Source of the DNA: Dehalococcoidia bacterium
GTDB lineage: Bacteria > Chloroflexota > Dehalococcoidia > Bin125
DNA length: 64,000 nt
Direction of reading: 5' to 3'
NCBI GenBank assembly: GCA_022828105.1
Contig: JAJEJC010000008.1
Span: 372,001 to 436,000 of the forward strand
Shown one piece after another: positions 1-9,171 of the stretch; positions within the stretch are counted from its first letter, which is position 1, and each line of letters opens with the position of its first letter. Both the position numbers and the translations under genes were made by a program. The notes beneath the pieces were generated by a model. That model did not search any database and was not told the DNA's origin. It saw only the letters and a program-made list of their open reading frames with translations.

Positions 1-1
1 C

Positions 2-1093
2 GGCATCCAGGACGAGGCACGCGCCAACCGCGAGGAGTGGGACGCCGAGCACGCCCAGCGCGACACCGTCAACGAGCGGGACATCGCCGAACTCGTCGGC
101 GAAATGACCGGCATCCCCGTCAGCCGGATGCTCGCCGACGACGATGTCAAACTGCTGCGCATCGAAGAAGAGCTGCATCACCGCGTGATCGGACAGTCCG
201 AAGCCGTCACCGTCGTCTCCGACGCCATCCGCCGCGCCCGCGCCGGACTCAAGGACCCCACCCGGCCGATTGGTTCGTTCATCTTCGTCGGACCGACCGG
301 CGTCGGCAAGACCGAACTGGCCAAAGCGCTGGCCGAGTACCTGTTCGACTCGGAAGACGCTCTCGTCCGGCTCGACATGTCCGAGTACCAGGAGCGACAT
401 ACGGTCAGCCGGATCGTCGGCGCGCCTCCGGGATACGTCGGCTACGACGACGGCGGCGGCCTGACCGAACTGGTCCGCCGACGGCCCTTCCGCGTCGTCC
501 TGCTTGACGAGATCGAGAAGGCCCACCCCGACGTGTTCAATCTCCTGCTCCAGGTCCTCGACGACGGCCGCATCACCGACGGGCAGGGCCGCACCGTCGA
601 CTTCCGCAACACCATCGTGATCATGACCAGCAACCTCGGCACGACTGCCCGGTTGGACAATCGGATGGGATTCGCCGGCTCGCACGAGGAACGCGCCCGC
701 GATTGCGAACGCGCGCTCAAGGACTTCTTCCGGCCTGAGTTCCTCAACCGCATTGACGAGATCGTCTGCTTCGACCCGCTATCGGAGGAGGAGCTACTCG
801 AGATCGTCGATCTGATCGTCAACGAGGAGCGAGCCCGGCTCGCGGACATGGGCCGCGATATCCGCTTCAGCGACGCCGCCCGCCGCCGGCTCGCCGAGGA
901 CGGGTATGACCCTGCCTTCGGCGCGCGCCCGCTGCGCCGCCTGATCCAGCGCCGGATCGAGAACCCGCTCAGCAAGATGCTGATCGGCGGCGAGTTTCCC
1001 GAGGGCGCGACGATCGAAGTGGACTACGACGGAGGAGAATTCCGCTTCCAGACCTCGGAGTCGGGCGTGGAGGCCGAGCCGGTCACAGCCTGA
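2..1093 (+). CDS. clpC: ClpC-type Clp protease ATPase, C-terminal part (5' end outside window)
   Basis: The frame is open from base 2, so the gene starts before the window; 363 codons remain. They carry the second AAA+ module of a Clp/Hsp100 unfoldase: Walker A GPTGVGKT (nt 290-313), Walker B LLDEIEKA (about nt 500-523), the pore-type loop [10 protein letters not shown], the arginine-finger region [11 protein letters not shown] and the C-terminal D2-small domain. After the sensor-1 TSNLG comes a loop with the tripeptide MGF (nt 665-673), where ClpA/ClpC carry the IGL/VGF ClpP-docking tripeptide that ClpB lacks. I therefore call ClpC, a ClpP partner in protein degradation, rather than the disaggregase ClpB. 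The N-terminal domain is not visible to confirm this. A GC hairpin follows the stop. Confidence 0.85.
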   Translation, partial: GIQDEARANREEWDAEHAQRDTVNERDIAELVGEMTGIPVSRMLADDDVKLLRIEEELHHRVIGQSEAVTVVSDAIRRARAGLKDPTRPIGSFIFVGPTGVGKTELAKALAEYLFDSEDALVRLDMSEYQERHTVSRIVGAPPGYVGYDDGGGLTELVRRRPFRVVLLDEIEKAHPDVFNLLLQVLDDGRITDGQGRTVDFRNTIVIMTSNLGTTARLDNRMGFAGSHEERARDCERALKDFFRPEFLNRIDEIVCFDPLSEEELLEIVDLIVNEERARLADMGRDIRFSDAARRRLAEDGYDPAFGARPLRRLIQRRIENPLSKMLIGGEFPEGATIEVDYDGGEFRFQTSESGVEAEPVTA

Positions 1094-1096
1094 AGT

Positions 1097-1118
1097 CGCC
1101 CCCGCGCAGGCGGGGGCG
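1097..1118. repeat. GC-rich hairpin, palindrome family 2
   Basis: A perfect 9-bp stem (CGCCCCCGC / GCGGGGGCG) with a GCAG loop lies 3 nt after the clpC stop. The flanking AAGTCG plus the arm recur at 36206-36344. No T-tract follows, so it could be a weak terminator of clpC or a REP-like element. Confidence 0.7.
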
Positions 1119-1143
1119 CCCCTGCATCCACCCGGCTCGCGTA

Positions 1144-1149
1144 TAGACT
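1144..1149 (+). promoter_or_regulatory. candidate -10 box TAGACT for the crotonase gene
   Basis: TAGACT matches TATAAT at four positions and lies 29 nt before the ATG at 1179. The same hexamer recurs upstream of several other genes in the window. No convincing -35 box is visible. GGAGG at 1170-1174 gives this gene a normal leader with a Shine-Dalgarno sequence. Confidence 0.4.
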
Positions 1150-1178
1150 CCAGACATCAACCACTTCCTGGAGGTCCA

Positions 1179-1988
1179 ATGACTACCCTCGCACCGCCGA
1201 TGACGGAGACGCTGCTCTACGAAGAGCGCGGGCACGTCGCCATCATCACGCTGAACCGACCGGAACGCCTGAACGCGATTTCCAACGAAATGCTGGAAGC
1301 GCTCTCCGCCCAGCTGATCGCCTGCCAGCGCGAGCCCGACATCCGCGTCATCGTCCTGACCGGGGCCGGACGCGGGTTCTGCTCCGGACTCGACCTCGTC
1401 GACCAGCAGCAGCGCATGTCGACCGGCGAAGGCCGGCCCGGCTACTCGCTCTTCGACCTGCGCGACGCCCCGCCGGTTGTGCTGCAGAAGATGGACAAAC
1501 CGGTGATCTGCGCGCTCAATGGCGCGGCGGCGGGCTACGGCATGGACATGGCCTTGCTGGCCGACATCCGCGTCGCCTCCGACCGCGCCAAGATGGGCGC
1601 GGTCTTCGCACGCCGCGGCGTCCTGCCCGAGTCCGGCGGTACCTGGATCCTGCCGCGGCTGCTGGGCTGGGCCCGAGCCGCCGAGGTCGCCTTCCGCGGC
1701 CGCGTGCTCGACGCACAGGAATCGCTTGAGGTCGGCCTGGTCAACGAGGTCGTCCCGCACGACGAGCTGATGACGCGCACGATGGAGCTGGCGGAGGAGA
1801 TCGCCGCCAACGCGCCGCTCTCCGTCCAGGCGACCAAACGGATGATGCGCCTGGGCATGGACGAACCGTTCGAGGCGGCTGTTGATCACATCTACCTCCA
1901 GCTCCTGCCCCTCTTCGGCTCCGAGGACTTCAAGGAAGGCGTCCGCTCCTTCATGGAAAAGCGCGACCCCAACTTCCAGGGCCGATAG
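1179..1988 (+). CDS. enoyl-CoA hydratase/isomerase (crotonase) family protein
   Basis: A 269-aa crotonase-fold protein acting on CoA thioesters in the cytoplasm. The first oxyanion-hole segment GRGFCSGLDL and the segment NGAAAGYGMD are clear. GGAGG at 1170-1174, 4 nt before the ATG, fixes the start over a second Met at codon 8. Of the two hydratase glutamates (rat E144 and E164), the first aligns with Asp and the second with Phe. Instead there is LPESGGTWILPR, the pattern seen in PaaG-like isomerases. A classical hydratase is therefore less likely than an isomerase or other crotonase. The substrate is unknown. It stands alone between clpC and a DinB gene. Confidence 0.88.
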   Translation: MTTLAPPMTETLLYEERGHVAIITLNRPERLNAISNEMLEALSAQLIACQREPDIRVIVLTGAGRGFCSGLDLVDQQQRMSTGEGRPGYSLFDLRDAPPVVLQKMDKPVICALNGAAAGYGMDMALLADIRVASDRAKMGAVFARRGVLPESGGTWILPRLLGWARAAEVAFRGRVLDAQESLEVGLVNEVVPHDELMTRTMELAEEIAANAPLSVQATKRMMRLGMDEPFEAAVDHIYLQLLPLFGSEDFKEGVRSFMEKRDPNFQGR

Positions 1989-1994
1989 CTCCCT

Positions 1995-2042
1995 CTCCCC
2001 CCGCAACGCGGGGGGAGATGTCCTGTCAGGACAGAGGGGGGC
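1995..2042 (+). repeat. palindromic repeat family 1, copy 1
   Basis: Two stem-loops in tandem. Stem 1 is CTCCCCCCGC / GCGGGGGGAG with loop AAC (1995-2017). Stem 2 is TGTCCT / AGGACA with loop GTC (2019-2033). A GAGGGGGGC tail follows. Stem 2 differs from copy 4 (TGTCCC / GGGACA) by a compensated pair. Confidence 0.8.
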
Positions 2043-2065
2043 ATTCCCGCAGAGAGGCAACGACG

Positions 2066-2614
2066 ATGCCCCAACGACCGATCAGCGACAACGAGATCGA
2101 CCGGGTCTCCGGCTACCTGCTGGCGCAGGGCGAGAAGTACCGCTGGCTCGAACTCTGGCCGCGCGTCGTCGACGCCCGGATCGACTTCCTCAACACCCTC
2201 AACCGGGTTTCGGCCGAGCAGGCCGCCTGGAAGCCGACGCCCGACGACTGGAGCATCGAGGAGGTCGCGCAGCACGTGCTGGACGGCTCGCGCCGCAACG
2301 CCGACATGATCGCCAACCTGTCCTACGGACGCGAGCCCAACCTCGGGCCGCAGGGCATCGGCGCGATCGATCCGGCGCAGCGCGCCGCAGCGCTGGACTG
2401 GCCCGAGCTGGTCAACACGCTGATCGAAGACTCGCGCCTGTTCGGCAACGTGATCGACGGATTGCCCGAGCCGCCGTCCTACGAGATCCGGCCCGCGCAC
2501 CCGTTCTTCGGGCCGCTCCACTCGCGCGCCTGGTTCATGTTCCAGCGCGTTCACGACCTCGACCACGTCAACCAGGTCAACGAGATCAAGGAAACCGAGG
2601 GCTACCCCGCTTAG
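2066..2614 (+). CDS. DinB-like (DinB_2) metalloenzyme-fold protein
   Basis: 182 aa from the ATG at 2066, which has AGAGAGG 8 nt upstream. An in-frame extension back to 2018 would run into the intergenic repeat and is not used. The protein looks like a four-helix DinB/YfiT-type fold: DDWSIEEVAQHVLD near residue 55-70 and a C-terminal HDLDHVNQV give the usual His ligands for a divalent metal. Members include thiol-dependent transferases (bacillithiol or mycothiol type) and many without known substrate. It lies between two copies of palindrome family 1 and is followed by an LLM oxidoreductase. Confidence 0.8.
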   Translation: MPQRPISDNEIDRVSGYLLAQGEKYRWLELWPRVVDARIDFLNTLNRVSAEQAAWKPTPDDWSIEEVAQHVLDGSRRNADMIANLSYGREPNLGPQGIGAIDPAQRAAALDWPELVNTLIEDSRLFGNVIDGLPEPPSYEIRPAHPFFGPLHSRAWFMFQRVHDLDHVNQVNEIKETEGYPA

Positions 2615-2698
2615 GCTCTCCCCCCGCTCTGCGGGGGGAGATGCCAACCATCCCCTTTCTCCCCCCTTTGGGGGGAGATGCCGAAGGCAGAGGGGGGC
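2615..2698 (+). repeat. palindromic repeat family 1, copy 2 (two units)
   Basis: Unit 1 (2617-2643) has the CTCCCCCCGC / GCGGGGGGAG stem only. Unit 2 has CTCCCCCC / GGGGGGAG with loop TTT (2659-2677), then TGCC-GAA-GGCA (2679-2689) and the GAGGGGGGC tail. It fills the gap between the DinB gene and the LLM gene. Confidence 0.8.
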
Positions 2699-2718
2699 GT
2701 TCCAGAAGGTAGTGAGTC

Positions 2719-3765
2719 ATGCGCGTCGCCATCGGGATGCACCGCGACGGGATCAACGACTGGGACTCCGCCGTCCGCTACGCCCGCGAGGCGGAACGGC
2801 TGGGCGTCTTCTCCTTCTGGTCGGCCGAGGCCTGGGGCCACGACGGGATCACCCCGCTGGCCTACCTGGCCGGCAAGACCGAGACGATCAAGCTCGGCAC
2901 GGGCATCATCCAGGGCGGCACCCGATCCCCGGCGCTGGTCGGCATGACCGCGATGAGCCTGCAATCGATGTCGGGCGGCCGCTTCATGCTCGGACTGGGC
3001 ACCTCGGGACCGCAGGTCGTCGAGGGCTGGCACGGCGTGCCGTTCGCCGGAGCGGTGTCCCGACTCAAAGAAACCGCCGAGATCGTGCGCATGGTTTGCA
3101 ACGGCGAGCGCGTGATCTACGAGGGCAAGCATTACACGCTGCCGCTGCCGGACGGCGAGGGCAAAGCCCTGCGCTCGGGCGCTCCGCCGGTTGAGCCGCC
3201 GCCGATCTACCTCGCCTCGCTCGGACCCCGCAGCCTGCAGATCTGCGGCGCCGTCGCCGACGGCTGGCTCGGCACCTCCTTCATCCCCGAGACCGCCGAT
3301 GTGTTCATCGACGACATCCGCGCGGGGGCAGAATCGGCCGGACGCAGCCTCGACGACATCGACCTCGAAGCCGCCGCGGGGATTGAGTTCACCGACGATC
3401 CCGAAGAGGCGGGCAAACGACATGCCCGTGGCATGGCCTTCACGCTCGGCGCGATGGGCTCGGCCAAGACCAACTTCTACAACGACGCCTTCTGCCGCCA
3501 GGGCTGGGACGATGTGGCCAAGGAAGTCCAGCGGCTCTGGATCTCCGGCGAACGGGACCTGGCCCGCGACCGCGTGCCGGTCGAACTCGCCTTCAAGGTC
3601 AACATGATCGGCACGGACGCCGATGTCCTCGAGCGGCTGCGTGTCTACCGAGACGCCGGCATCAACACGATCCGCGCCGGCATCGCCGGTGAGACGGTCA
3701 ACGACCGCATCGCCAACCTCGAACGCTTCATGCACCTGGTCAACGAGGTCAACGCCGAGGATTGA
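2719..3765 (+). CDS. LLM-class (luciferase-like) F420/FMN-dependent oxidoreductase
   Basis: A 348-aa TIM-barrel protein of the bacterial luciferase-like family. Its opening MRVAIGMH, the segment ETIKLGTGIIQGG, GGRFMLGLGTSGPQVVEGWHG and PPPIYLASLGP are typical of the F420-dependent branch (Mer or glucose-6-phosphate dehydrogenase FGD-like). Because cofE and npdG lie in the same window, F420 is the likely cofactor, but FMN cannot be excluded. The substrate is unknown. GAAGG lies about 10 nt before the ATG. The 3' end overlaps the convergent UnbV gene by 17 bp. Confidence 0.87.
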   Translation: MRVAIGMHRDGINDWDSAVRYAREAERLGVFSFWSAEAWGHDGITPLAYLAGKTETIKLGTGIIQGGTRSPALVGMTAMSLQSMSGGRFMLGLGTSGPQVVEGWHGVPFAGAVSRLKETAEIVRMVCNGERVIYEGKHYTLPLPDGEGKALRSGAPPVEPPPIYLASLGPRSLQICGAVADGWLGTSFIPETADVFIDDIRAGAESAGRSLDDIDLEAAAGIEFTDDPEEAGKRHARGMAFTLGAMGSAKTNFYNDAFCRQGWDDVAKEVQRLWISGERDLARDRVPVELAFKVNMIGTDADVLERLRVYRDAGINTIRAGIAGETVNDRIANLERFMHLVNEVNAED

Positions 3766-5524
3766 TCGTCTCGAAGCCGGACGCGCCTTCGGTGACGCGA
3801 ATCCACGAGTTGGCCGGCACGTCGTTGAGCGTGGTGACCAGGCCGCTGGCCGGCCAGCGGATGACGATGTCCGCCGTGCCCGAGCCCGCCAATCCGAAGT
3901 GCAGGGCGTCCTCGCTCTGGCCGAGGAAGTGACTGGACACACCCGCCTGCCGGATCTGTTCCGGCAGGCCGTCGGCGAACACCGACACCTTCGCGCCCAG
4001 GCCCTGGCGATTGCTGGTCACTCCCTCGAGCGACAGGCGCAGCCAGCCGCCGACGTCCCGCGACTGGTTGCGGTAGAACAGCGGCTCCGACGCGTTGTTG
4101 ACGACAAAGACATCAAGGTCGCCGTCGTTGTCCGCGTCGAAGACGAGCAGGCCCTTGCCGTCCTCAATGTCGTCTAATCCGACATCCGTATTGCGGCTGC
4201 GGAACCGGCCCGAGCCATCGTTCTCCCAGTAGCGCGTGGCGTCGGCGTCGAAGCCGGGCATCATCTCCATGCCGTTCGTCATCGTCAAGTCAAGATCGCC
4301 GTCGTTGTCGGCGTCGAAGAACGCAGCGCCCCAGCCCCATGATCCATTGCGCACGCCGGCCGCGTCGGTTGTGTCGCTGAAGCGTCGATCGCCATCGTTG
4401 CGGAACAGCCGGTTGCCGTCGCGCAGACCTTGCTCTCCGGAACCCGGGCTGCCCGTGCGGAACGAGAACACCGAGGTCACGAACCAGTCCAGGTCGCCGT
4501 CAGCGTCGTAGTCGCCGAAGGTCGTGCCCATCGCGTTCTGCGCCGTGCCGACACGCGCATCGAGTGTGCCGTCGCTGAATGTGCCATCGCCGTTGTTCCA
4601 GAACAGGCGGCTCGTGCCGAAGTCCGAAGCGACCGCCAGATCCGGCCAGCCGTCGTCGTCGAGGTCGACAAACGTAGAGCCAAATGCAAACGTCCCCTCG
4701 GTCAACTCGTTCTGGGTTTGTGACACGACCTGATCCATGCCGACGCCTGCCGATTCCGTCACATCCTCGAAGTGGCCGGGCCGCTCCGGGCCGAGATTGC
4801 GAAGCAGTCGCACGCCCGCAACCGCCTCGCCGACCAGTTGCGATGGGCGCCACTCGGTCACGTGCAAGTCGAGGTAGCCGTCAAGGTCGTAGTCGCCGAA
4901 CGTCGCCGAGAAGCCTATCCGCCGGTCGCCCGTATCGACCGCCGCCCCGCGCGCCACACCCTCTTCCGAGAACACGCCGTCCTCATTGACGAAGAGGTAG
5001 TGCCGCGTGTCGCCGACCGTGGTGACGAACAGGTCAAGATCGCCGTCGTTGTCGATGTCGCCCCAGGCCGCGCCGTTGCTGGCCAGCTCCCAGCGGCTCA
5101 GTCCGGCCGACTCCGAGACCTCCTCGAACTCGCCGTCGCCGCGATTGCGGAAGAGCAGGTCGTGGCCGTCCATGCGGGTCACGATCAGGTCGATCGCGCC
5201 GTCGCCGTCGAAGTCTCCCGCCGCCGCGCCGCCGGTCATCCGCTCGGCGTCGCAGAGCGTCCCTTGGCGCTCTTCCTCGGTCGGCCGCGAGATGTTGTCG
5301 AACAGACAGTCGCCGGGCGGCCGCGCCTCAAACTGGACATAGCTCAAGCCCGCGGCATCAGCCGATTCGCGGAACTGGGTGTCGGGAGTCGGCGCGGACA
5401 CCACGGGCCCATCCGCCTGCGTAGGAATCTCATCGCTGCATGCGGCGCCCCACAGCGCAACAAGCGCAATCAGTGCCGATACCAGGGTCACGCGTAATCC
5501 GGTCATGGCGGATACTGCCTGCAT
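3749..5524 (-). CDS. FG-GAP/VCBS repeat lipoprotein with C-terminal ASPIC/UnbV domain
   Basis: A 591-aa exported protein. An N-terminal hydrophobic segment ends in LWGAAC, a lipoprotein-like box with Cys29. About seven calcium-binding repeats of the form D-x-D-x-D-G-x-x-D follow (GDFDGDGAID, GDIDNDGDLD, GDYDLDGYLD, VDLDDDGWPD, GDYDADGDLD and two FDADNDGDLD). These build a beta-propeller, followed by an ASPIC/UnbV module (RQGLGAKVSVFADG). Such CRTAC-type proteins are surface proteins of unclear role. The frame is open to 5605, but that start would overlap the divergent CoA-transferase gene. I chose the ATG at 5524; the ATG at 5506 is an equal alternative and gives a shorter signal peptide. Confidence 0.82.
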   Translation of the reverse strand: MQAVSAMTGLRVTLVSALIALVALWGAACSDEIPTQADGPVVSAPTPDTQFRESADAAGLSYVQFEARPPGDCLFDNISRPTEEERQGTLCDAERMTGGAAAGDFDGDGAIDLIVTRMDGHDLLFRNRGDGEFEEVSESAGLSRWELASNGAAWGDIDNDGDLDLFVTTVGDTRHYLFVNEDGVFSEEGVARGAAVDTGDRRIGFSATFGDYDLDGYLDLHVTEWRPSQLVGEAVAGVRLLRNLGPERPGHFEDVTESAGVGMDQVVSQTQNELTEGTFAFGSTFVDLDDDGWPDLAVASDFGTSRLFWNNGDGTFSDGTLDARVGTAQNAMGTTFGDYDADGDLDWFVTSVFSFRTGSPGSGEQGLRDGNRLFRNDGDRRFSDTTDAAGVRNGSWGWGAAFFDADNDGDLDLTMTNGMEMMPGFDADATRYWENDGSGRFRSRNTDVGLDDIEDGKGLLVFDADNDGDLDVFVVNNASEPLFYRNQSRDVGGWLRLSLEGVTSNRQGLGAKVSVFADGLPEQIRQAGVSSHFLGQSEDALHFGLAGSGTADIVIRWPASGLVTTLNDVPANSWIRVTEGASGFETINPRR

Positions 5525-5580
5525 TGCAATCGCGCGCTTCAGCGTTCGCTCGTGCGCACGCGCTTGAAGGGTAAACGACA

Positions 5581-6879
5581 ATGACCACAACCCACGACGG
5601 CTCACCGCATCCAGGTCCGCTGAGCGGCATCCGCGTGCTGGAGTTCTCGCAGATCATCGCCGGACCGTTCGGCTGCCAGAATCTGGCCGACATGGGCGCC
5701 GAAGTGATCAAGGTCGAGCCGCCCGAGGGCGAGGCCTGGCGCCAGTTCTCGCAGTTCATCCCCGACGAGTCGAAGTGGTTCCAGTCGCTCAATCGCGGCA
5801 AGCGTTCGCTCGTCCTAGCGCTGCGCGAGCCCGAGGCGCAGGCGATCAGCCACCGGCTGATCCCGGAGGTCGACGTAGTCGTGATCAACTACCGGCCTGA
5901 CGTCGCCGCCCGCCTGGGCATCGACTACGACACCCTTCGGGCGATCCGCAGCGACCTGATCTACGTCGACAACACCGCCTTCGGCCGGCAGGGACCGTGG
6001 GCGCAGCGGCCGGGCTACGACATCATCGCCCAGGCGGTCTCGGGGCTGATGGCGCTGGACGGCAAGCTGGACGACAACGGGACCGCGCCCTCTCCGGTCT
6101 CGTCGCCGGTGGCCGACTACGGGACGGGGATCGTGATCGCGCTGGGCGTCTGCGCGGCGCTGTTCCATCGGCAGAGCACCGGCGAGGGTCAGATGATCGA
6201 GACGACGCTGCTCAACACGGCGCTGGCAATGCAGGGCAGCAGCGTGATGCAACTGCCTGCCGCCGACGCGATCCCACTGGCCAAGATGGCGCAGGTCAGC
6301 GAGCTGCGCGAGGCGGGCGCATCCTATGCGCAAATCCAGGAGGCATACAAGGATCGCGGCGCGCAGGGCGCGCTGAACATCTACTACCGATGCTACGAGA
6401 CGCGCGACGGCGCGGTCGCGATCGGCGCGCTCTCGGCCTCGCTCTGGGCGAAGGTGCGCGAGGCGCTGGAGACCGACTTTCTCGGCTTCGCCGACCCCGA
6501 GTTGGACCCGACCGACCCCAATCAGTTTGCCGAAGCGACACGCCGGGTCCGAGAGATCGAGGCCCACGTCCGATCGTTCAGCACCGAGCACTGGCTCGAG
6601 CGATTCGACGAGTGCGGCGTGCCCAGCGGACCGATCAACTTCGCCGAGGAACTGGCCGACGAGCCGCAGGTCGTGGCCAACGGGATGGTCGTCGATCTGA
6701 ACCACGACCTGTCGGGTCCCCAACGCCAGGTCGGACCGCTGTTCAAGATGAGCGCCACGCCGACCGCGCCGCAGGGCTCGTCGCCGCCGCTGGGCCGTGA
6801 CACGGATGAGATCGTGGCAAGCGCGGGCTACAGCGAATCAGAACTGGGCGACCTGCGATCGCGCGGCATCATCGCCTAG
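5581..6879 (+). CDS. CaiB/BaiF family CoA-transferase
   Basis: A 432-aa class III CoA-transferase that would move CoA between acyl-CoA and a free carboxylic acid. Seen are the N-terminal GIRVLEFSQIIAGPFG, GAEVIKVEPPEGE, NRGKRSL, the NYRPDVAARLG segment and RPGYDIIAQAVSGLM. The Asp of that last motif is the expected catalytic residue that forms the glutamyl/aspartyl-CoA intermediate. Length fits the family. The acyl substrate is not predictable. The gene diverges from the UnbV lipoprotein gene 56 bp away and its stop overlaps the end of the convergent carboxylesterase gene by 4 bp. Confidence 0.9.
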   Translation: MTTTHDGSPHPGPLSGIRVLEFSQIIAGPFGCQNLADMGAEVIKVEPPEGEAWRQFSQFIPDESKWFQSLNRGKRSLVLALREPEAQAISHRLIPEVDVVVINYRPDVAARLGIDYDTLRAIRSDLIYVDNTAFGRQGPWAQRPGYDIIAQAVSGLMALDGKLDDNGTAPSPVSSPVADYGTGIVIALGVCAALFHRQSTGEGQMIETTLLNTALAMQGSSVMQLPAADAIPLAKMAQVSELREAGASYAQIQEAYKDRGAQGALNIYYRCYETRDGAVAIGALSASLWAKVREALETDFLGFADPELDPTDPNQFAEATRRVREIEAHVRSFSTEHWLERFDECGVPSGPINFAEELADEPQVVANGMVVDLNHDLSGPQRQVGPLFKMSATPTAPQGSSPPLGRDTDEIVASAGYSESELGDLRSRGIIA

Positions 6880-8381
6880 AGCACGCCATCCCAGGCGGCG
6901 ACTTCTTCGCCTCGGTAATCTTCTTCGACTCGGGCGGATTCTCCCAGGACGATGGTCTGGCGGGTCTGGGCGTCCCAGGCGGGCCAGGGCAGATTGTCAG
7001 TGGCTGGATTGCCCGTTCGGGCGAAGGCGAGCCAGGTGTCCATGGTCAGCTCGGCCAGAGCGTTGGCCGCGACGCCTTCGCCGGCGAACTCGGAGGCGAC
7101 CGTGTGGGTGCCGAAGACGAACGGGATGTCGAGCGCGTGGCAGGAGCCGAGCGCGCCGTCGAGCATCGGCGACTTCCAGTCGAACAGGTAGCTCCAGGTC
7201 TGCTCGCTGTGCTGCGCCTGCGCGTCGAGCAGGCGCTGGGCGGGGACCCTGAACAGTTCGTCGCCCGAAGCGGCGGTCTGGATCTCGTAGGGCGTGACCG
7301 GTTCGCCGCGCGCCTCGCGGGCGGCGCGGTAGATGTCGTAGAGGTGACGCCCGTCACCGTGCAGACCGTCCATCACCGCAATTGCGTCCTCTTCGTTCGG
7401 CGGCTCGGTCGGGACCATGGCCGCGAACAGCTTGCTCTCCTCGTCGAGGCAGCCGATCAGCGCGGAGACGCCGGAGGCCTGGCCGGCGCGCACCGCGTCG
7501 ATCGGCATCGAGGTCAGGAACTCGCCGTCAACGATCGGCCGGAACGGCATCTCCGGCTGTTTGCCCGCCTCCATGGCGACGTAGAGCATCTGCTCTTCCA
7601 GTTTCGCCTGCGCCGCGATGATGTCTTCGACCGACGCGGATTGCAGGGCGGCCGCGTCATCCGGGTCGACGCCCAGCAGTTCGCAGAACATGCGGCCGTG
7701 CTCGACCGCCTGCGGATCCTCGATCCCATGGTGGCCTGCGCCCGACTGCGGGATCGCCTTGTGGAACAGGCCCGCCGCCTCGGGCGAGCCCATCAGCGAG
7801 GCCACGGACATGCCGCCTGCGGACTCGCCGAAGATGGTGATGTTGGCGGGGTCGCCGCCGAAGGCGGCGATGTTGTCGCGCACCCAGCGCAGCGCGGCGA
7901 CCTGGTCGCGCATGCCGAAATTCGATTCCTCGAACGCGGGCAGGTGCAAGAAGCCCAGCGCGCCGAGTCGGTAGTTGATCGTGACCACCACGACATCGCC
8001 GCGCGAGGCCAGCATCTTGCCGTTGTAGAGGCCTTCGCTGCCGGAGCCGATCGTGAACGCGCCGCCGTGAATCCAGACCATCACCGGTCGCGCCGCGTCG
8101 TCGGTGCCCGGCGTCCAGATGTTGAGGAACAAACAGTCCTCCGACTGCTCCTGCGGCGCGGCGCCGATCATCGCATCCAGCGCCTCATTGGGAATCTGCG
8201 GCGCCATCGGACGGAACGACTCACAATCCAACACGTCGTCCCAACCGGGATGCGGCCGCGCGACACGGAAGCGCAGGTCGCCCACCGGCGGCGCGGCAAA
8301 GGGAATGCCGCGATAGACGCTGAGCCCGTCTTCCGATGATCCGTGAATCCGTCCAGCTTCGGTCTGGATGATCGATGCCAT
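6876..8381 (-). CDS. type B carboxylesterase (first paralogue)
   Basis: A 501-aa alpha/beta-hydrolase of the carboxylesterase/cholinesterase family. Signatures in order: RGIPFAAPPVGDLRF, EDCLFLNIWTPG, VWIHGGAFTIGSGS (oxyanion hole) and GESAGG with nucleophile Ser187. A distal LGSCHALDIPFVFG segment carries the likely catalytic His. GGAG lies 8 nt before the ATG. No signal peptide is visible, so it is probably cytoplasmic. It is a close paralogue of the gene at 53078, sharing long runs around HGGAFTIGSGSE and FGESAGGMSVASLM. The natural ester is unknown. Confidence 0.9.
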   Translation of the reverse strand: MASIIQTEAGRIHGSSEDGLSVYRGIPFAAPPVGDLRFRVARPHPGWDDVLDCESFRPMAPQIPNEALDAMIGAAPQEQSEDCLFLNIWTPGTDDAARPVMVWIHGGAFTIGSGSEGLYNGKMLASRGDVVVVTINYRLGALGFLHLPAFEESNFGMRDQVAALRWVRDNIAAFGGDPANITIFGESAGGMSVASLMGSPEAAGLFHKAIPQSGAGHHGIEDPQAVEHGRMFCELLGVDPDDAAALQSASVEDIIAAQAKLEEQMLYVAMEAGKQPEMPFRPIVDGEFLTSMPIDAVRAGQASGVSALIGCLDEESKLFAAMVPTEPPNEEDAIAVMDGLHGDGRHLYDIYRAAREARGEPVTPYEIQTAASGDELFRVPAQRLLDAQAQHSEQTWSYLFDWKSPMLDGALGSCHALDIPFVFGTHTVASEFAGEGVAANALAELTMDTWLAFARTGNPATDNLPWPAWDAQTRQTIVLGESARVEEDYRGEEVAAWDGVL

Positions 8382-8423
8382 GTCGCCGCTCCAATCAGCT
8401 CTGCTGCGTTCTCGCCGCGCAGG

Positions 8424-9065
8424 CTACTGCGAACTCAAGAGCGGCGCGGTGCTGAAGACGACGCGGAAGGGTTTGCAGTAGATGATCACCGAGTTGATGT
8501 CGTCCGGATCGAGGTCCGAGGGCAGCTCGTAGTTCTGGTTGCCAACGTTGCCTTTCAGCCTAGCCAGCTCGACGTAGCCTGCATCGGCGATGTCGCCGCG
8601 GCCTTGGGGATCGGGATGCGGGCTGACGAGCACGAACAGGGCCGGCCCGTTGGTCACGCGGAAGTCCTCGAAGCGGAGGACGTGGGAGCCGTCTTCGAGC
8701 TGGTAGAGGGTTGCCGAGCCCTCGCCCTGATGGAAGGCGTCGCCGTCGACGAAGCCGCCCGTCTTGAGCGCGACCACGTCGGGCTCCTGCATCGCCTCGG
8801 GCATCGCCTCTTCCACCACGATCTCCAGCTTCGAGGCGGCCGACATCATCACCGTCGCCTCGTCCTCGGTCAGTGCCTCCGGAATCGTGGCGTCGGCAGT
8901 GAGGGGAAACGCCTCATCGACGACGGTGTCGAAGAAGAGCGGCCGAATCAGCCAACCGGCGAGCAGCAGCAGCGGGATCGCGGCGGCGATCATGCCAGCC
9001 AGCGCGATGCGGCCGTTCCTGGTCGTCCAGAGCCAGGTCAAGAGTCGTCGAACGAGTTGGAGCAT
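8424..9065 (-). CDS. membrane-anchored DM13-domain protein
   Basis: 213 aa with an N-terminal transmembrane segment (about residues 18-42), a short variable stretch and a C-terminal DM13 domain (about 100-213). DM13 hallmarks are GGFVDGDAFHQGEG, LEDGSHVLRFEDFRVTNGP, LKGNVGNQNYELP and YCKPFRVVFSTAPL. The single conserved Cys in this last motif is proposed in the family to take part in redox or electron transfer. The domain should face the outside. GGGGAGG, 6 nt before the ATG, is a strong Shine-Dalgarno sequence. It may form a unit with the downstream esterase on the same strand (42-bp gap). Confidence 0.82.
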   Translation of the reverse strand: MLQLVRRLLTWLWTTRNGRIALAGMIAAAIPLLLLAGWLIRPLFFDTVVDEAFPLTADATIPEALTEDEATVMMSAASKLEIVVEEAMPEAMQEPDVVALKTGGFVDGDAFHQGEGSATLYQLEDGSHVLRFEDFRVTNGPALFVLVSPHPDPQGRGDIADAGYVELARLKGNVGNQNYELPSDLDPDDINSVIIYCKPFRVVFSTAPLLSSQ

Positions 9066-9171
9066 GGTGTCCTCCCCTGCTGGGTCCTGTCCTGGCTACA
9101 AATGTATGCAGAATGCGGCGCGGCGGGGATTAGGCTCAGGGGGTAATCACACTGGAAGGGTTGGGGACGAC

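Noticed and set aside
2-1093. Calling the first gene clpB
   Set aside because: The MGF tripeptide after sensor 1 matches the ClpP-docking loop of ClpC/ClpA, which ClpB lacks.
8764-9171. 136-residue N-terminal extension of the EstB-like hydrolase
   Set aside because: It runs antisense through the DM13 gene, has no family match, and a good start with GGGGA lies at 9172.
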